Source: Siphonodentalium dalli (Eukaryota > Mollusca > Scaphopoda > Gadilida > Siphonodentaliidae). From it: a DNA stretch of 64,000 nt. Numbering within the stretch: the stretch's first letter is position 1; the number at the start of each line of letters is the position of its first letter. The stretch spans positions 120,391,509-120,455,508 of the forward strand of contig CP136068.1 of assembly GCA_032622095.1 (NCBI GenBank), given 5' to 3'. Below are positions 9,883 through 20,275 of this stretch, one piece after another. Below the pieces are notes generated by a model that did not search any database, was not told the DNA's origin, and saw only the letters and a program-made list of their open reading frames with translations. A program made the position numbers and the translations under genes.

Positions 9883-9978
9883 ATATACAGCACTCTAGTC
9901 GGACTGCTAAAGTACCGTACACGGCACTTTAGCAGTTCGGCTAAAGTGCCGTATACGGCCCTCTAGCCAGTCCGTATA
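9883..9978. repeat. Cluster of short interlocking palindromes
   Basis: Three to four alternating direct and inverted versions of a unit of about 30 bases: 'ctagagtaccatatacagca', 'ctaaagtaccgtacacggca', then the inverses 'gcactttagc' and 'gtgccgtatacggccctcta'. Each unit contains a palindromic core such as 'gtaccgtacacggcac'. It can fold into several alternative hairpins. No coding meaning seen. Confidence 0.6.
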
Positions 9979-10048
9979 ATAAATAATCTTGAGCACGTTA
10001 CCAATTCTGACATTGTTTTTTTTGTTATCATTGGCCACCTATTCTTAC

Positions 10049-10413
10049 CTTCGGTTAGTACCACCTGATTTCTGCACACGCTCATTATCATATTGCTGTT
10101 TTCTCCTGACAGTGCCAGAATGAGCCCGAGATGATGGAGCGTCGTTATGGACAACGGGTGGCAAAGACTCTCCGTTCTGTTGTTCTTTATCATCGTCAAC
10201 TATTTCAACCAGCTTCCGTCGAGGCAGTTGCTGTTCGTATGGACTCTTTGATGATCGTGCTGGTGAATACTTAGATTTCCGATCTTTTTGATGCATGAAC
10301 GGAGCAGAATATGGTCGACTTGTCTCATTCTGACTGCTACGAGGCGATCTTTTCCCTCCTGCTTGAGATTTGGTCTTATTTTTATTAATGTCCACTATAA
10401 CAACATATTCATT
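10049..10413 (-). CDS. Internal exon of the unidentified spliced gene (disordered basic protein)
   Basis: 365 bp between an acceptor (CTTTTCATGTCTCATTCCAG, AG at 10415-10414) and a donor (CGAAG|GTAAGAAT, GT at 10048-10047), both close to consensus. It reads NEYVVIVDINKNKTKSQAGG at the start, passes SRPYSAPFMHQKDRKSKYSP and LPRRKLVEIVDDDKEQQNGE, and ends NERVQKSGGTNR plus two bases (phase 2). The apparent stop of the longer frame is simply the TAA of the GTAAG donor. Composition is rich in Lys, Arg, Ser, Gln and Asp, so the region is probably intrinsically disordered. It connects in phase to the exon at 8246-8369. I do not recognise the family. Upstream exons must exist; a candidate is at 13154-13258. 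Confidence 0.7.
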
Positions 10414-10441
10414 CTGGAATGAGACATGAAAAGCTAGAGTC

Positions 10442-10831
10442 TTAACCCTTTACCCAACAGAAGGGCCCTGTGCCAATGCATTCTCTTATATATGCGAGTC
10501 GACCATAGGTCGCCTCGCATATATAAGAGAATGCATTGGCTTAACACATTAAAAATTATAAAATTGTTAAAGAATGTAAGAAAAAATGGTAAAAAGTGTT
10601 AAAAAAAAGATTTTTTTAGGCCAATGCATTCTCTTATATATGCGAGGCGACCTATGGTCGACTCGCATATATAAGAGAATGCATTGGCACAGGGCATAAC
10701 TGCAACTATCACAATGTGGTCAAGGAGCCGGTTCCAATGATATCCATATTTGTATGGTTTTATTGAGACAGACCCAAGATAATTTAGGCTGTTGAAGCTT
10801 TATTTGGCCGGTTTGTTGGGTAAAGGGTTAA
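10442..10831. mobile_element. Family C inverted-repeat element
   Basis: 390 bp with ends TTAACCCTTTACCCAACA and the inverse TGTTGGGTAAAGGGTTAA. Inside are two hairpins built on 'ccaatgcattctcttatata'/'tatataagagaatgcattgg' flanking an A-rich centre. A second full copy lies at 16503-16902 in the opposite orientation, and a third, interrupted, at 48153-49903. Confidence 0.85.
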
Positions 10832-10870
10832 AGTGACATACAATCATTAAGCTTCATCTTATTAATGTTT

Positions 10871-11108
10871 TAACCCTTTAATGATGAGAGCTGCGCAGCC
10901 TGCGCTGGTGCAGCATTAAAGATCCTTTGCCAGTGCATTCTCTTATATATGCAAGTCTCCCATAGAGAGTAAAGGTCAAGGTAAATATTGTTAGGCCAAT
11001 GTATTCTCTTATACATTTATATGCGAGGCTCCCTATTGGAGAATGCATTGGCACAGTGTTTTCGCAAAAATTCAGGAAGCTCCAGTCATGCAAATGTTAA
11101 AGGGACTG
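10871..11108. mobile_element. Family C-related element, diverged
   Basis: Starts 'ttaaccctttaatgatgaga' and ends 'caggaagctccagtcatgca' then 'aatgttaaaggg'. It carries two copies of the 'gcattctcttata' hairpin core. Same subgroup as 17988-19327. Confidence 0.6.
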
Positions 11109-11144
11109 AATGCCTTCGTAGTGCGTTCATACGAAATAACATCA

Positions 11145-11236
11145 GAAAGCTCTCACTGAGAGCTTTCTGATGAATTGCAACAAGCCATATTTCCGACTAA
11201 ATCCTGAAATATTACCCATAATTCTGCTGTGGTTAG
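11145..11236. mobile_element. Family B foldback element, half copy
   Basis: The turn 'gaaagctctcactgagagct' and one arm through 'aattctgctgtggtta' are present; the other arm is missing. Confidence 0.65.
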
Positions 11237-11338
11237 TCACTTTGATTGTGAAGCTTGTGAAGCTAGTTTAATGTATATTCATTTATTAGTTCAATATTCC
11301 TGTTGTTTTATTGTATGATATACTGTTACCTACTGGAT

Positions 11339-11619
11339 GTACAGTAATGCTCTAAATAATCGACTCCTTAACCACAGCAGAATTATGGGTAACTTTTCAG
11401 GATTTAGTCGGAAATATGGCTTGTTGCCACTTTGTAGTTTGTCCGAGACCGCTTTGAAACATACACTGTGTATATTTCCATTGATCTCGCACCGTAGGAT
11501 TATGATGCGACGCTGGATGAAGGTCGCTTGTTGTCACTGAGAGCTTTCCGATGAATTGCAACAAGCCATATTTCCGACTAAATCCTGAAATATTACCCAT
11601 AATTCTGCTGTGGTTAAGG
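11339..11619. mobile_element. Family B foldback element with altered centre
   Basis: Left arm 'acagtaatgctctaaataat...' and right arm '...attctgctgtggttaagg' are inverted copies. About 90 bp of unrelated sequence replaces the usual turn. Confidence 0.7.
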
Positions 11620-12147
11620 TTAGATTCTGCTAAAATATTTTAACTTCCTAGACGTTTAGTCATGTTTGTTGACAAATCACTGTAACAGTTTTGTTTATAT
11701 AACAATGGTTTCAACAAACAAAATTTCGTTATTGGAGAACTATCAATAATGTATATATATATTTTCCTTGCTCCTCTTGGTGGTGATAATTTTACAGAAT
11801 TATATAGAGAATAATTACTTTAGTAAACTGATGAAATAATTCATGATAGGCAGGGAGGTTGTAAAAACATGAGAGTGCATTGCGCTCGAGTGTTCAAAAT
11901 AGTCCCTCCCTCGAGTGATTATTCCCAATTATTCTGTTTAATATATTCCACTATAAATATCTAATTTACCAGAAATTAAAACCAGAATTATATCGCCATT
12001 ATAACCATGATACATTAATTTTGATAGCGCTAGTTACATTATAGTTTATAATCACTTGCAATTGAGAAATCAAGGTAAATAACACATAGGTATGTAATAA
12101 ATATTTTTTGCACATGTACCCACTGCGAATGAACTTTACAGAAGAAA
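11620..12147. other. AT-rich sequence, nothing recognised
   Basis: No coding, splice or repeat signal that I can support. Intronic or intergenic depending on the extent of the minus-strand gene. Confidence 0.4.
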
Positions 12148-12606
12148 TCAAATAGTGTGTCTGTCATTTGCAGAATGATTTCCCCCGAGGTTGAATTTAG
12201 TTATGCTATCTCGCACAGTGGGCTGGCATCACCAAATTCACCCTCTGGGGACCTCATTCTGCTTAGGTCTCATCTACTGGGAAGTATCTATGGTCTCAAC
12301 TTAACATTGGTTTAGTTACTTTTTCTTCTGGGAAGTTTCTATATCCCGCAATGCATAATAAATGCATAATTGAGGTCACCAATGCATAAAACGCATAATT
12401 GAGGTCACCAATGGGTGAACATCACCAACTTCAACTGGTGAACTACAATATGATCCTAGGTATCTCATAGCAGTTGAGGCCTAAGCAGAATGAGGTTTCC
12501 AAAGGGTGAATTTGGTGATGCTAGCCCACTATGCATGATAGCATCACTAAATTCACCCTCTGGAGACCTCATTCTGCAAATGACAGACACCCTATTTGCA
12601 GGATTG
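12148..12606. mobile_element. Family A foldback element
   Basis: Ends 'aatagtgtgtctgtcatttg' and 'caaatgacagacaccctatt'. Both ends continue into hairpins of about 100 bp built on 'gaggt..ccagagggtgaatt'. A short internal duplication of 'gcataattgaggtcaccaat' occurs at 12368-12410. Confidence 0.8.
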
Positions 12607-12671
12607 CATGTATAATAAGGTGAAATTTTTAGGAAAGCCATGAAACTATCTCCTCAGCTGAACTACTTCAT

Positions 12672-13101
12672 CAAGCCTTGAAATAGTGTGTCTGTCATTT
12701 GCAGAATGAGGTCCCCATAGGGTGAATTTGGTGATGCTATCCTGCACAGCAGGCTAGCATCACCAAATTCACCATCTGGGAACCTCATTCTGCTGAGGCC
12801 TCAACTGCTATGAGAGACCTAGGATCAGATTTAAGTTCCCCAGTTGAAGTCCTCGATTATACATTTTATCTTCTGCAAATTAGGGGATATAGAAACTCAA
12901 GGGAAAAGAAAAGAAGGGAAAAAGTAACTAACAACAATGTTAATTTGAGACTATAGATACTTCCCAGAGGATGATGCCTAAGCAGATTGAGGTCCCCAGA
13001 GGGTGAATTTGGTGATGCTAGCCCACTGTGCAGGGTAGCGTCATTAAATTCACCCTCTGAGGATCTCATTCTCAAATGACAGACACAGTATTTCAGTCTT
13101 G
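12672..13101. mobile_element. Family A foldback element, adjacent copy
   Basis: Starts 'caagccttgaaatagtgtgt' and ends 'acacagtatttcagtcttg', with the same compound arms. It lies only 65 bp from the previous copy in the same orientation. Confidence 0.8.
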
Positions 13102-13153
13102 CACTTCATTCATGTTTCAAACATTCATATTAATAGTCTAGAACATGTCACAC

Positions 13154-13258
13154 AGGAGCTGGGCTGTCGTCTGTTGAATACCCCCCATGCATCATTCTCA
13201 ACGACTCGTATATTTCAGCTTCATCGGAAATAATCTCTTTCATAAACAGAAATGATAT
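13154..13258 (-). CDS. Possible upstream exon of the minus-strand gene
   Basis: On the minus strand, AG at 13260-13259 precedes 35 codons, ISFLFMKEIISDEAEIYESL then RMMHGGYSTDDSPAP, followed by a possible but weak donor CCT|GTGTGA. In this reading it starts and ends in phase 0 and would join in frame to the exon at 10413-10049. The acceptor lacks a strong pyrimidine tract and the frame is also open upstream, so the true 5' limit could differ. The peptide composition looks coding, but the evidence is thinner than for the other three exons. Confidence 0.35.
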
Positions 13259-13385
13259 CTGCCAGACTATTTCAATCATGTAATTGATCATATGCATACT
13301 ACCGGGAAATATGTCTGTTGGTTGGGAGACTTAAGTCTGAATGTTGAACTAATTATTGCTATTTATTACTATTTATCACTAGTTA

Positions 13386-13655
13386 ATGCATGATCAAGTT
13401 TGGTACGACCATTCAGTGAATAAATTCTGTTCCATTCACATGAGCGATGTATCACAAGGACCGTATATTGTATCATTGCATGAAGATGGTTTCTATTTAT
13501 GGAAGAGGTTAATTCTGAGCAAAGCAGAAATGGACAAGTCGTTGAAAATGACCCATGCATGTGACATACACGTACCAGCTTGTGTTTGGAATATCTGGAT
13601 AAAAAATGAGGATGACTCCAGGATTGATATTGAGAATCCGAATAGTATGCCCTAA
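13386..13655 (+). CDS. Possible exon or gene fragment, plus strand
   Basis: An 89-codon frame, MHDQVWYDHSVNKF through KNEDDSRIDIENPN, starts four bases after an acceptor-like 'tttattactatttatcactag'. Residue composition is balanced and not repetitive (SQGPYIVSLHEDGFYLWKRL). It runs into a family B element at 13645, so if it was ever a gene it is interrupted there. No donor of quality and no recognised domain. It could be a chance frame. Confidence 0.25.
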   Translation: MHDQVWYDHSVNKFCSIHMSDVSQGPYIVSLHEDGFYLWKRLILSKAEMDKSLKMTHACDIHVPACVWNIWIKNEDDSRIDIENPNSMP

Positions 13656-13832
13656 GTAATCGACCTCTTAACCACAGCAGAATTATGGGTAACTTTTCAG
13701 GATTTAGTCGGAAATATGACTCTACCCAGAGAGCTTTCAGATGAATGGCAACAAGCCATATTTCCGACTAAATCCTGAAAAGTTACCCATAATTCTGCTG
13801 TGGTTAAGGGGTCGATTACTTAGGGCATTACG
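13645..13832. mobile_element. Family B foldback element
   Basis: Arms 'tatgccctaagtaatcgacc' and 'ggtcgattacttagggcatta' are inverted copies, with the diagnostic 'ccacagcagaattatgggta' in each arm. The left arm is shortened at the turn. Confidence 0.8.
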
Positions 13833-13873
13833 TCAGCAAATTGTAAGTTGAAAAGGTTGAACCAGATGCAATT

Positions 13874-13888
13874 GGGGGGGGGGGGGGG
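13874..13888 (+). repeat. Poly(G) run
   Basis: Fifteen consecutive G. A C13 run follows at 14128-14140. Confidence 0.9.
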
Positions 13889-14036
13889 AGATTTCATAGT
13901 TTGAAATTTCATGCCTGACACAATATCAGACCAAAATATAGCTTGGAATTGATCTGATAGTTATATTTTCCAACTTTTGCGAGTTCAGGCACTCAATTTA
14001 GTTTGGATGGTAGGTAGCAATTTGAAATTATATGTT

Positions 14037-16500
14037 CAACATACCCCCCTCCTCACAAGTGACCCCTAGCAATCTATCTGAACATACCCACCAATGGAGA
14101 CCTGAATGGTCCCTGAATATATATACACCCCCCCCCCCCCTACAAAGACCTCTCGCCATGCCCCTGAACATACCCCCACCCCAACAAAGACCTCTCGCCA
14201 TGCCCTTGAACATACCATACCCCCGCAATGGAGACCTCTAGCCATGTCCCTGAACATACACCCCATCAGAGACCTCTAGCCATGCCCCTGAACATACACC
14301 CCAACGGAGTCCTCTCACCATGTCTCTGAAAATACCCCACCCACAATGGAGACCTCTAGCAATGTCTCTGAACATACTACCCCCAAATGAGACCTCTAAC
14401 AATGTCCATGAACATTCACATATCCCAACAAACACCTCTAGCCATGGTCCCTGAACATACATCCCCACCCCACAACAAAGACCTATAGCTATGTCCCTGA
14501 ACATGTCTGCCCCCACCAACAGAGATCCCTAACAATGTCGTGAACATTATGTTCACAACGGAGACCTCTAGCTATGTCCCTGAACATGTCTGCCCCCACC
14601 AACAGAGATCCCTAACAATGTCGTGAACATTATGCCCACAAGGGAGACCTCTAACAATGTCCCTGAACATCTCTGCCCCACCCAACAGAGATCCCTAACA
14701 ATGTCGTGAACATTATGTTCACAACTGAGACCTCTAGCTATGTCCCTGAACATGTCTGCCCCCACCAACAGAGATCCCTAACAATGTCGTGAACATTATG
14801 CCCACAAGGGAGACCTTTAACAATGTCCCTGAACATCTCTGCCCCACCAAACAGAGATCCCTAACAATGTCGTGAACATTATGTTCACAACGGAGACCTC
14901 TAGCTATGTCCCTGAACATGTCTGCCCCCACCCAACAGAGATCCCAAACAATGTCGTGAACATTATGCCCACAACGGAAATGTCTAACAATGTGACTGAA
15001 CATCTCTGCCCCCACCCAACAGAGATCCCAAACAATGTCGTATGACCACAACGGAAATGTCTAACAATGTGACTGAACATCTCTGCCCCTACCGAACAGA
15101 GATCCCTAACAATTTCATGAACATTATGCCTACAACGGAAATGTCTAACAATGTGACTGAACATCTCTGCCCCTACCGAACAGAGATCCCTAACAATATC
15201 GTGAACATTATGCCCACAACAAAGACCTCTAGCTATGTCCCTGAACATCTCAGCCCCCACCAAACAGAGAACCCTAACAATGTCGTGAACATTATGCCCA
15301 CAACAAAGACCTCTAACAATGTCCCTGAACATCTCTACCCCCACCCAACAGAGATCCCTAACAATGTCGTGAACATTATGCCCACAATGGATACCTCTAG
15401 CTATGTCCCTGAACATCTCTGCCCCCACCCAACAGAGATCCCTAACAATGTCGTGAACATTATGCCCACAACAAAGACCTCTAGCTATGTCCCTGAACAT
15501 CTCTGCCCCACCCAACAGAGATCCCTAACAATGTCGTGAACATTATGCCCACAACAAAGACCTCTAGCTATGTCCCTGAACATCTCAGCCCCACCCAACA
15601 GAGATCCCTAACAATGTCTTGAACATTATGCCCACAAGGGAGACCTCTAACAATGTCCCTGAACATCTCTGCCCCACCCAACAGAGATCCCTAACAATGT
15701 CGTGAACATTATGCCCACAATGGATACCTCTAGCTATGTCCCAGAACATCTCTGCCCCCACCCAACAGAGATCCCTAACAATGTCGTGAACATTATGCCC
15801 ACAAGGGAGACCTCTAACAATGTCCCTGAACATCTCTGCCCCACCCAACAGAGATCCCTAACAATGTCTTGAACATTATGCCCACAACAAAGACCTCTAG
15901 CTATGTCCCTGAACATCTCAGCCCCACCCAACAGAGATCCCTAACAATGTCGCGAACATTATGCCCACAATGGATACCTCTAGCTATGTCCCTGAACATC
16001 TCTGCCCCAACCCAACAAAGATCCCTAACAATGTCGTGAACATTATGCCCACAAGGGAGACCTCTAACAATGTCCCTGAACATCTCTGCCCCACCCAACA
16101 GAGATCCCTAACAATGTCTTGAACATTATGCCCACAAGGGAGACCTCTAATAATGTCCCTGAACATCTCTGCCCCACCCAACAGAGATCCCTAACAATGT
16201 CGTGAACATTATGCCCACAAGGGAGACCTCTAACAATGTCCCTGAACATCTCTACCCCACCCAACAGAGATCCCTAACAATGTCGTGAACATTATGCCCA
16301 CAATGGAGACCTCTAGCTATGTCCCTGAACATATCTGCCCCCACCCAACAGAGATCCCTAAGAATGTCGTGAACATTATGCCCACAACGGAAATGTCTAA
16401 CAATGTGACTGAACATCTCTGCCCCACCCAACAGAGATCCCTAACAATGTCGTGAACATTATGCCCACAAGGGAGACCTCTAACAATGTCCCTGAACATA
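14037..16500. repeat. 83-bp tandem array (two ~41-bp half-units)
   Basis: From about 14500 the sequence repeats with an 83-bp period, for example at 15984, 16067 and 16150. The unit consists of two related halves, one with 'ctctaacaatgtccctgaac' and 'tctctgccccacccaaca', the other with 'ccctaacaatgtcgtgaaca' and 'ttatgcccacaa'. The 5' part (14037-14500) is a more diverged run of about 41-45-bp half-units ('ctctagccatgtccctgaac'). There are about 24 full units plus the diverged start. Open frames on both strands are by-products of the repeat. The right edge abuts the family C element at 16503. Confidence 0.9.
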
Positions 16501-16502
16501 AC

Positions 16503-16902
16503 TTAATCCTTTACCCAACAAACCGGCCAAAACCGGCCAAATAAAGCTTCAACAGCCTAAAATATCTTCGGTCTGTCTCAATAGAACCATACAAATATGG
16601 ATATCATTGGAATCGGCTCCTTGACCACATTGTGATAGTTACAGTTATGCCCTGTGCCAATGCATTCTCTTATATATGCGAGTCGACCATAGGTCGCCTC
16701 GCATATATAAGAGAATGCATTGGCCTAAAAAAAATCTTTTTTTAACACTTTTTACCATTTTTTCTTACATTCTTTAACAATTTTATAATTTTTAATGTGT
16801 TAAGCCAATGCATTCTCTTATATATGCGAGGCGACCTATGGTCGACTCGCATATATAAGAGAAAGCATTGGCACAGGGCCCTTCTGTTGGGTAGAGGGTT
16901 AA
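16503..16902. mobile_element. Family C inverted-repeat element, opposite orientation
   Basis: Starts 'ttaatcctttacccaacaaa' and ends 'ctgttgggtagagggttaa'. The asymmetric part ('cttcaacagcctaaaatatc', 'gatatcattggaatcggctc') is on the left here and on the right at 10442-10831, so the two copies are inverted relative to each other. Confidence 0.85.
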
Positions 16903-17240
16903 TGTCTGAAACAGCAGGAGAACAATCAACAATCAATTTAAATTCAGATGATTGCGTATTTATTTATGAATGAAATATTGTAACAGTGTTGACAGCATGA
17001 TTGCTGCTATTCATTCCTTATTCATGATATTAATTGAAGTTAAAGAAATCATAAGACATGGAGACATGCTTAGATACATTGCTCATTGTTCAATTGTTAA
17101 CAACACTGTCTGTTGTGACATTTAGCCATATAATTAATGCAAGGGTGTAGGGTGCTACATGGCACAATTCAGAATAAAATATAGATAAAATAAATGAATT
17201 TTTTTCCGGAATAGTGGTTGTAATTGTGTTGTCTCTTCGA

Positions 17241-17469
17241 TTAACCCTTTCTATACTAAATACTCATTGATGAGTAGTTATCCAGGAAAAGTTCAGATAA
17301 TAAATTCAACAAACGACCATTTCCTTCCAATAAATAGGACTCATTCTGCACTTTTATTTTCTGTTGTCTGCTTTATATTTCCTGAACACCCCTCCAAATG
17401 AATAATATACCATTCCAATGTATACTTTTATAACTGAGTGAGGGAATCCATTCAGCATAGAAAGGGTAA
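17241..17469. mobile_element. Family F element
   Basis: Starts 'ttaaccctttctatactaaa' and ends 'agcatagaaagggtaa'. A second copy at 54544-54812 shares 'actcattgaYgagtagtt' and 'ggacacccctcYaaatgaat'. Confidence 0.65.
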
Positions 17470-17987
17470 AACCCACTTCTACCAGTTAAAGTTGGGTGGT
17501 CTGTTCCTCATTTATGGGGAGCCTCAAATTATAGCTTGTAATTCTCGCTTTCGGCATATCCCAGCAGCCTGGTTCCTCAGATCAAAATTAGTCCATATAT
17601 ACGGGAAATACTTTATATGGTCTTTATAGGGCTTTATAGGGTTTTGACAGGCTTATTGAAGTTATAAGAATTACCGCTTTAAAAACAAAAAAGTTAACTT
17701 TGTTTTTTCTTCTCTTGTTTTTGCAAGAAATTTTTAAGAAAGAAGCAATGTTTTTTCATTGCAAAAGGTCAAAATTATTCCATGTAGATATGTATTTATA
17801 TTCCTCTTCAAAGGAAACATATCAATTTAATATATCTGGCAATAAAATACTAGCACTGTACATGTATCTACCTAAGGTGATTGGGCAATGTACAAATTTC
17901 ACAATTTGTGATAGCTGAAGGACTATTTCAGGAATTATTTTTAAATTTTATTTGAATCAATGCATGTCATTTTAGGGTGTTATATCA
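17470..17987. other. AT-rich sequence with one local direct repeat
   Basis: 17785-17885 ('tgtatttatattcctcttca' to 'ctacctaaggtgatt') is repeated in the same orientation at 19520-19620. Otherwise nothing recognised. Confidence 0.5.
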
Positions 17988-18040
17988 TTAACCCTTTCAT
18001 GCCTGGAGCTTCCTAAAATTTTGTGTGAAAACCATGTGCC

Positions 18041-19111
18041 AATGCATTTAGGGTCCTGCGAATTGGAGATTTTGATCGAATCGAATATCGAATCGAATTC
18101 AGGAAATTGAATCGAATATCGATTCGAATCATATCTGTATGTTGTATTCTCAATAGGGCATGTTTTTCAACGATTAGTGAAACGTTCCGTGAACTACATG
18201 CACGAAATTTCATCATAACTTATGTGGCGATGAACCGTCATTTGCAATACTATTAACTTCAATTGATAATTGATTAAAAAGTCCATGCGGCCGTCACGAC
18301 GATTAATATATAACCACTAAACGTATTATTGGAACTAACATCGCGCAAAATTTGTACAGATTGCATGTGCATGCAAAATTGCAAATCAACATTCGGAATC
18401 ACCCGTTGTTATAAACTTGAAGATGCAACAACAGTCGCAGTGTAGCCTGTTTATGTAGTGGTGGATGCTTCTTGGACAGATGATTCCATAGATGGTTCGT
18501 TGTCCCAGATGCTTGCGATTTATACACCATGTTGCATTCATCACATGTGTAAGCCTGCAGCTTTAACATGTTTAAAATAAACATGAATAACGGATGACGT
18601 TTTGTCAAGACATTAGTGTCAAAGAACGCTCAGAAATTGAAAGTAAACTTCAAAAGAAAACACCGCCAAAATGCAGTTTTCGATGCCGGGAACACATGTT
18701 GTTTAAATTCAGAGCTATATTACATAACGCGGAATCTGAGATGGATAGACCGCGGATAACGCTAGCGGTTGATCAGTCTCATAGCTATTATATCTCCGAC
18801 CTTTTGGGGACCATGTTCAAAGTTAGAAATCAGCAGTATTAAGTTGTCCTGTAGTGGCTAATTTCTGCCTATACTTATATTTAATATATATAATCTCGAT
18901 GTACAATGAGAATTATAAGGTACATATATACATCATTTTCCGTAATTAAATGGCACAAAACAGCTAAGATCGACGTGTGTACCTGCCCGTAAACAGCCTA
19001 CTTTTCCATCAGTGTATATTCGAAATTTCGAGTTGGCAATTTCGAATCAAATTCGAATCGAATTTGACTTTCGAATCGAATCTCGAATATTCGCAGGACC
19101 CTAAATGCATT
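18041..19111 (-). mobile_element. hAT-type DNA transposon derivative with 8-bp target duplication
   Basis: The body is 18049-19103 (1055 bp). Terminal inverted repeats TAGGGTCCTGCGAA and TTCGCAGGACCCTA are followed inward by AT-rich 'tcgaatcgaat' sub-repeats. Target duplication AATGCATT lies at 18041-18048 and 19104-19111; 8 bp is the hAT signature. A BED zinc finger remnant on the minus strand (18399-18608) agrees with hAT. No transposase catalytic region is present, so it is an internally deleted, non-autonomous copy. Confidence 0.85.
18399..18608 (-). pseudogene. BED-type zinc finger remnant of hAT transposase
   Basis: The 69-codon frame contains CDECNMVYKSQASGTTNHLW followed by NHLSKKHP, matching the BED finger pattern C-x2-C-x(n)-H-x(3-5)-H that lies at the N-terminus of hAT transposases and ZBED proteins. 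The rest of the transposase (RNase H-like core and dimerisation region) is absent. Confidence 0.7.
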
Positions 19112-19629
19112 CTCTTATATATGCAAGTCTCCCATAGGGAGCCTCGCAAGGCTTGCATATATAAGAGAATACATTGGTCTAACAATATTTACCTTGACAA
19201 TGTAAGCCAATGAATTCTCTTATATATTTTAGACTCCCTATTAGAGACTCACATATATAAGAGAATGATCGAACTGAAACATGATATATATTGCTGCACC
19301 AGCGCTGCTCCCATCATGAAAGGGTTAAAGGGACATAAGGCCTTCACAGTGGGTAATGTCTGGTATTGGTGTCAACTGCAGATTTTCAAAATAGTATTAT
19401 TAATCTGCACTGCAACTTTGGTGGCACGATGCCAAGTATCCTGGGAAGCAAGCTGTTATTCATCACTAGTGAGATATAAGGAAATATGTTATGGCTTTTT
19501 TAATGATATAATCGTGGTTGCATGTATTTATATTCCTCTTCAAAGGAGCCATGTCAATTTAATATGTCTCCCAATAGTATACTACATGTAGTACTGTACA
19601 TGTGTCCATCTAAGGTGATTAGAAATTTT

Positions 19630-19750
19630 GCAAACACCATGTGCCGCGCATAAATGCGAGGCTCCATATGGGAGACTCACATATATAAGAGAATGCATTG
19701 GCACAGTGTTTTCGCAAAATGTCAGGAAGCTCCAGTCATGGAAGGGTTAA
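19630..19750. mobile_element. Family C-related fragment
   Basis: Contains 'gcgaggctccatatgggaga', 'agagaatgcattggcacagt' and the terminal 'ctccagtcatggaagggttaa'. The 5' part is missing. Confidence 0.55.
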
Positions 19751-19781
19751 CAGTAATATTTATATAACAATAGTTATGACA

Positions 19782-19999
19782 TACAGTTATGCCCTAAATA
19801 ATCAACTCCTTAACCACAGCAGAATTATGAGTAACTTTTCAGGATTTAGTCGGAAATATGGCTTGTTACCATTCACCGTAAAGCTCTCAGTGAGAGCTTT
19901 CTGATGAATGGCAACAAGCCATATTTCCGACTAAATCCTGAAAAGTTACACATAATTCTGATGTGGTTTAAGGAGTCGATTAATTAGGGCATTACTGTA
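19782..19999. mobile_element. Family B foldback element, intact
   Basis: Full-length palindrome: 'tacagttatgccctaaataa' to 'ttaattagggcattactgta', with 'aaagctctcagtgagagctt' at the turn. Confidence 0.85.
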
Positions 20000-20189
20000 C
20001 AAAAGCTAATTATTGAAGATTTAATATTAATGAAAATCAGAACAACATTCATCTATTTTACATGTACTTGTTGATGATAATAGTTGTTTTACAAACATTC
20101 ATGATTTTCACTGCTAAGTCCGGAGTCCCTTTAAATGAAATTGTTCGAGAAATGAGACCCAGTTATACATTCTTCTTGAACCCCTCCCA

Positions 20190-20275
20190 GACATTATACA
20201 TTAGGCCAAAAAAAAAAGATTGTATGTTTCCGCAACGGAGCGAAAAAATTAGGATAGGTCGGTAGGGAATTTTTG
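20190..20275 (+). repeat. Dispersed 'gtttccgca...gtcggt' repeat
   Basis: 'ttaggccaaaaaaaaaagat', 'gtatgtttccgcaacggagc' and 'aggataggtcggtagggaat' match, in the opposite orientation, 24057-24134 ('gtcggtcgatgtgcggaaac', 'aatctttttgttttggcctta'). Class unknown; a similar 'ttcggccta' end occurs at about 24800. Confidence 0.4.

Larger units (their letters stand above)
17988..19327. mobile_element. Family C-related element split by an hAT insertion
   Basis: Starts 'ttaaccctttcatgcctgga' and ends 'ctcccatcatgaaagggttaa'. Its 'ccaatgcattctcttatata' core is interrupted at 'aatgcatt' by the hAT derivative 18049-19103. Removing that insertion and one target copy restores the usual family core. Confidence 0.75.

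Noticed and set aside
14904-15539. 203-codon minus and 165-codon plus frames
   Set aside because: By-products of the 83-bp tandem array; repetitive peptides alternating with frame shifts.
18594-18842. 82-codon plus-strand frame as a gene
   Set aside because: Inside the hAT derivative, antisense to the BED finger side; no domain visible.
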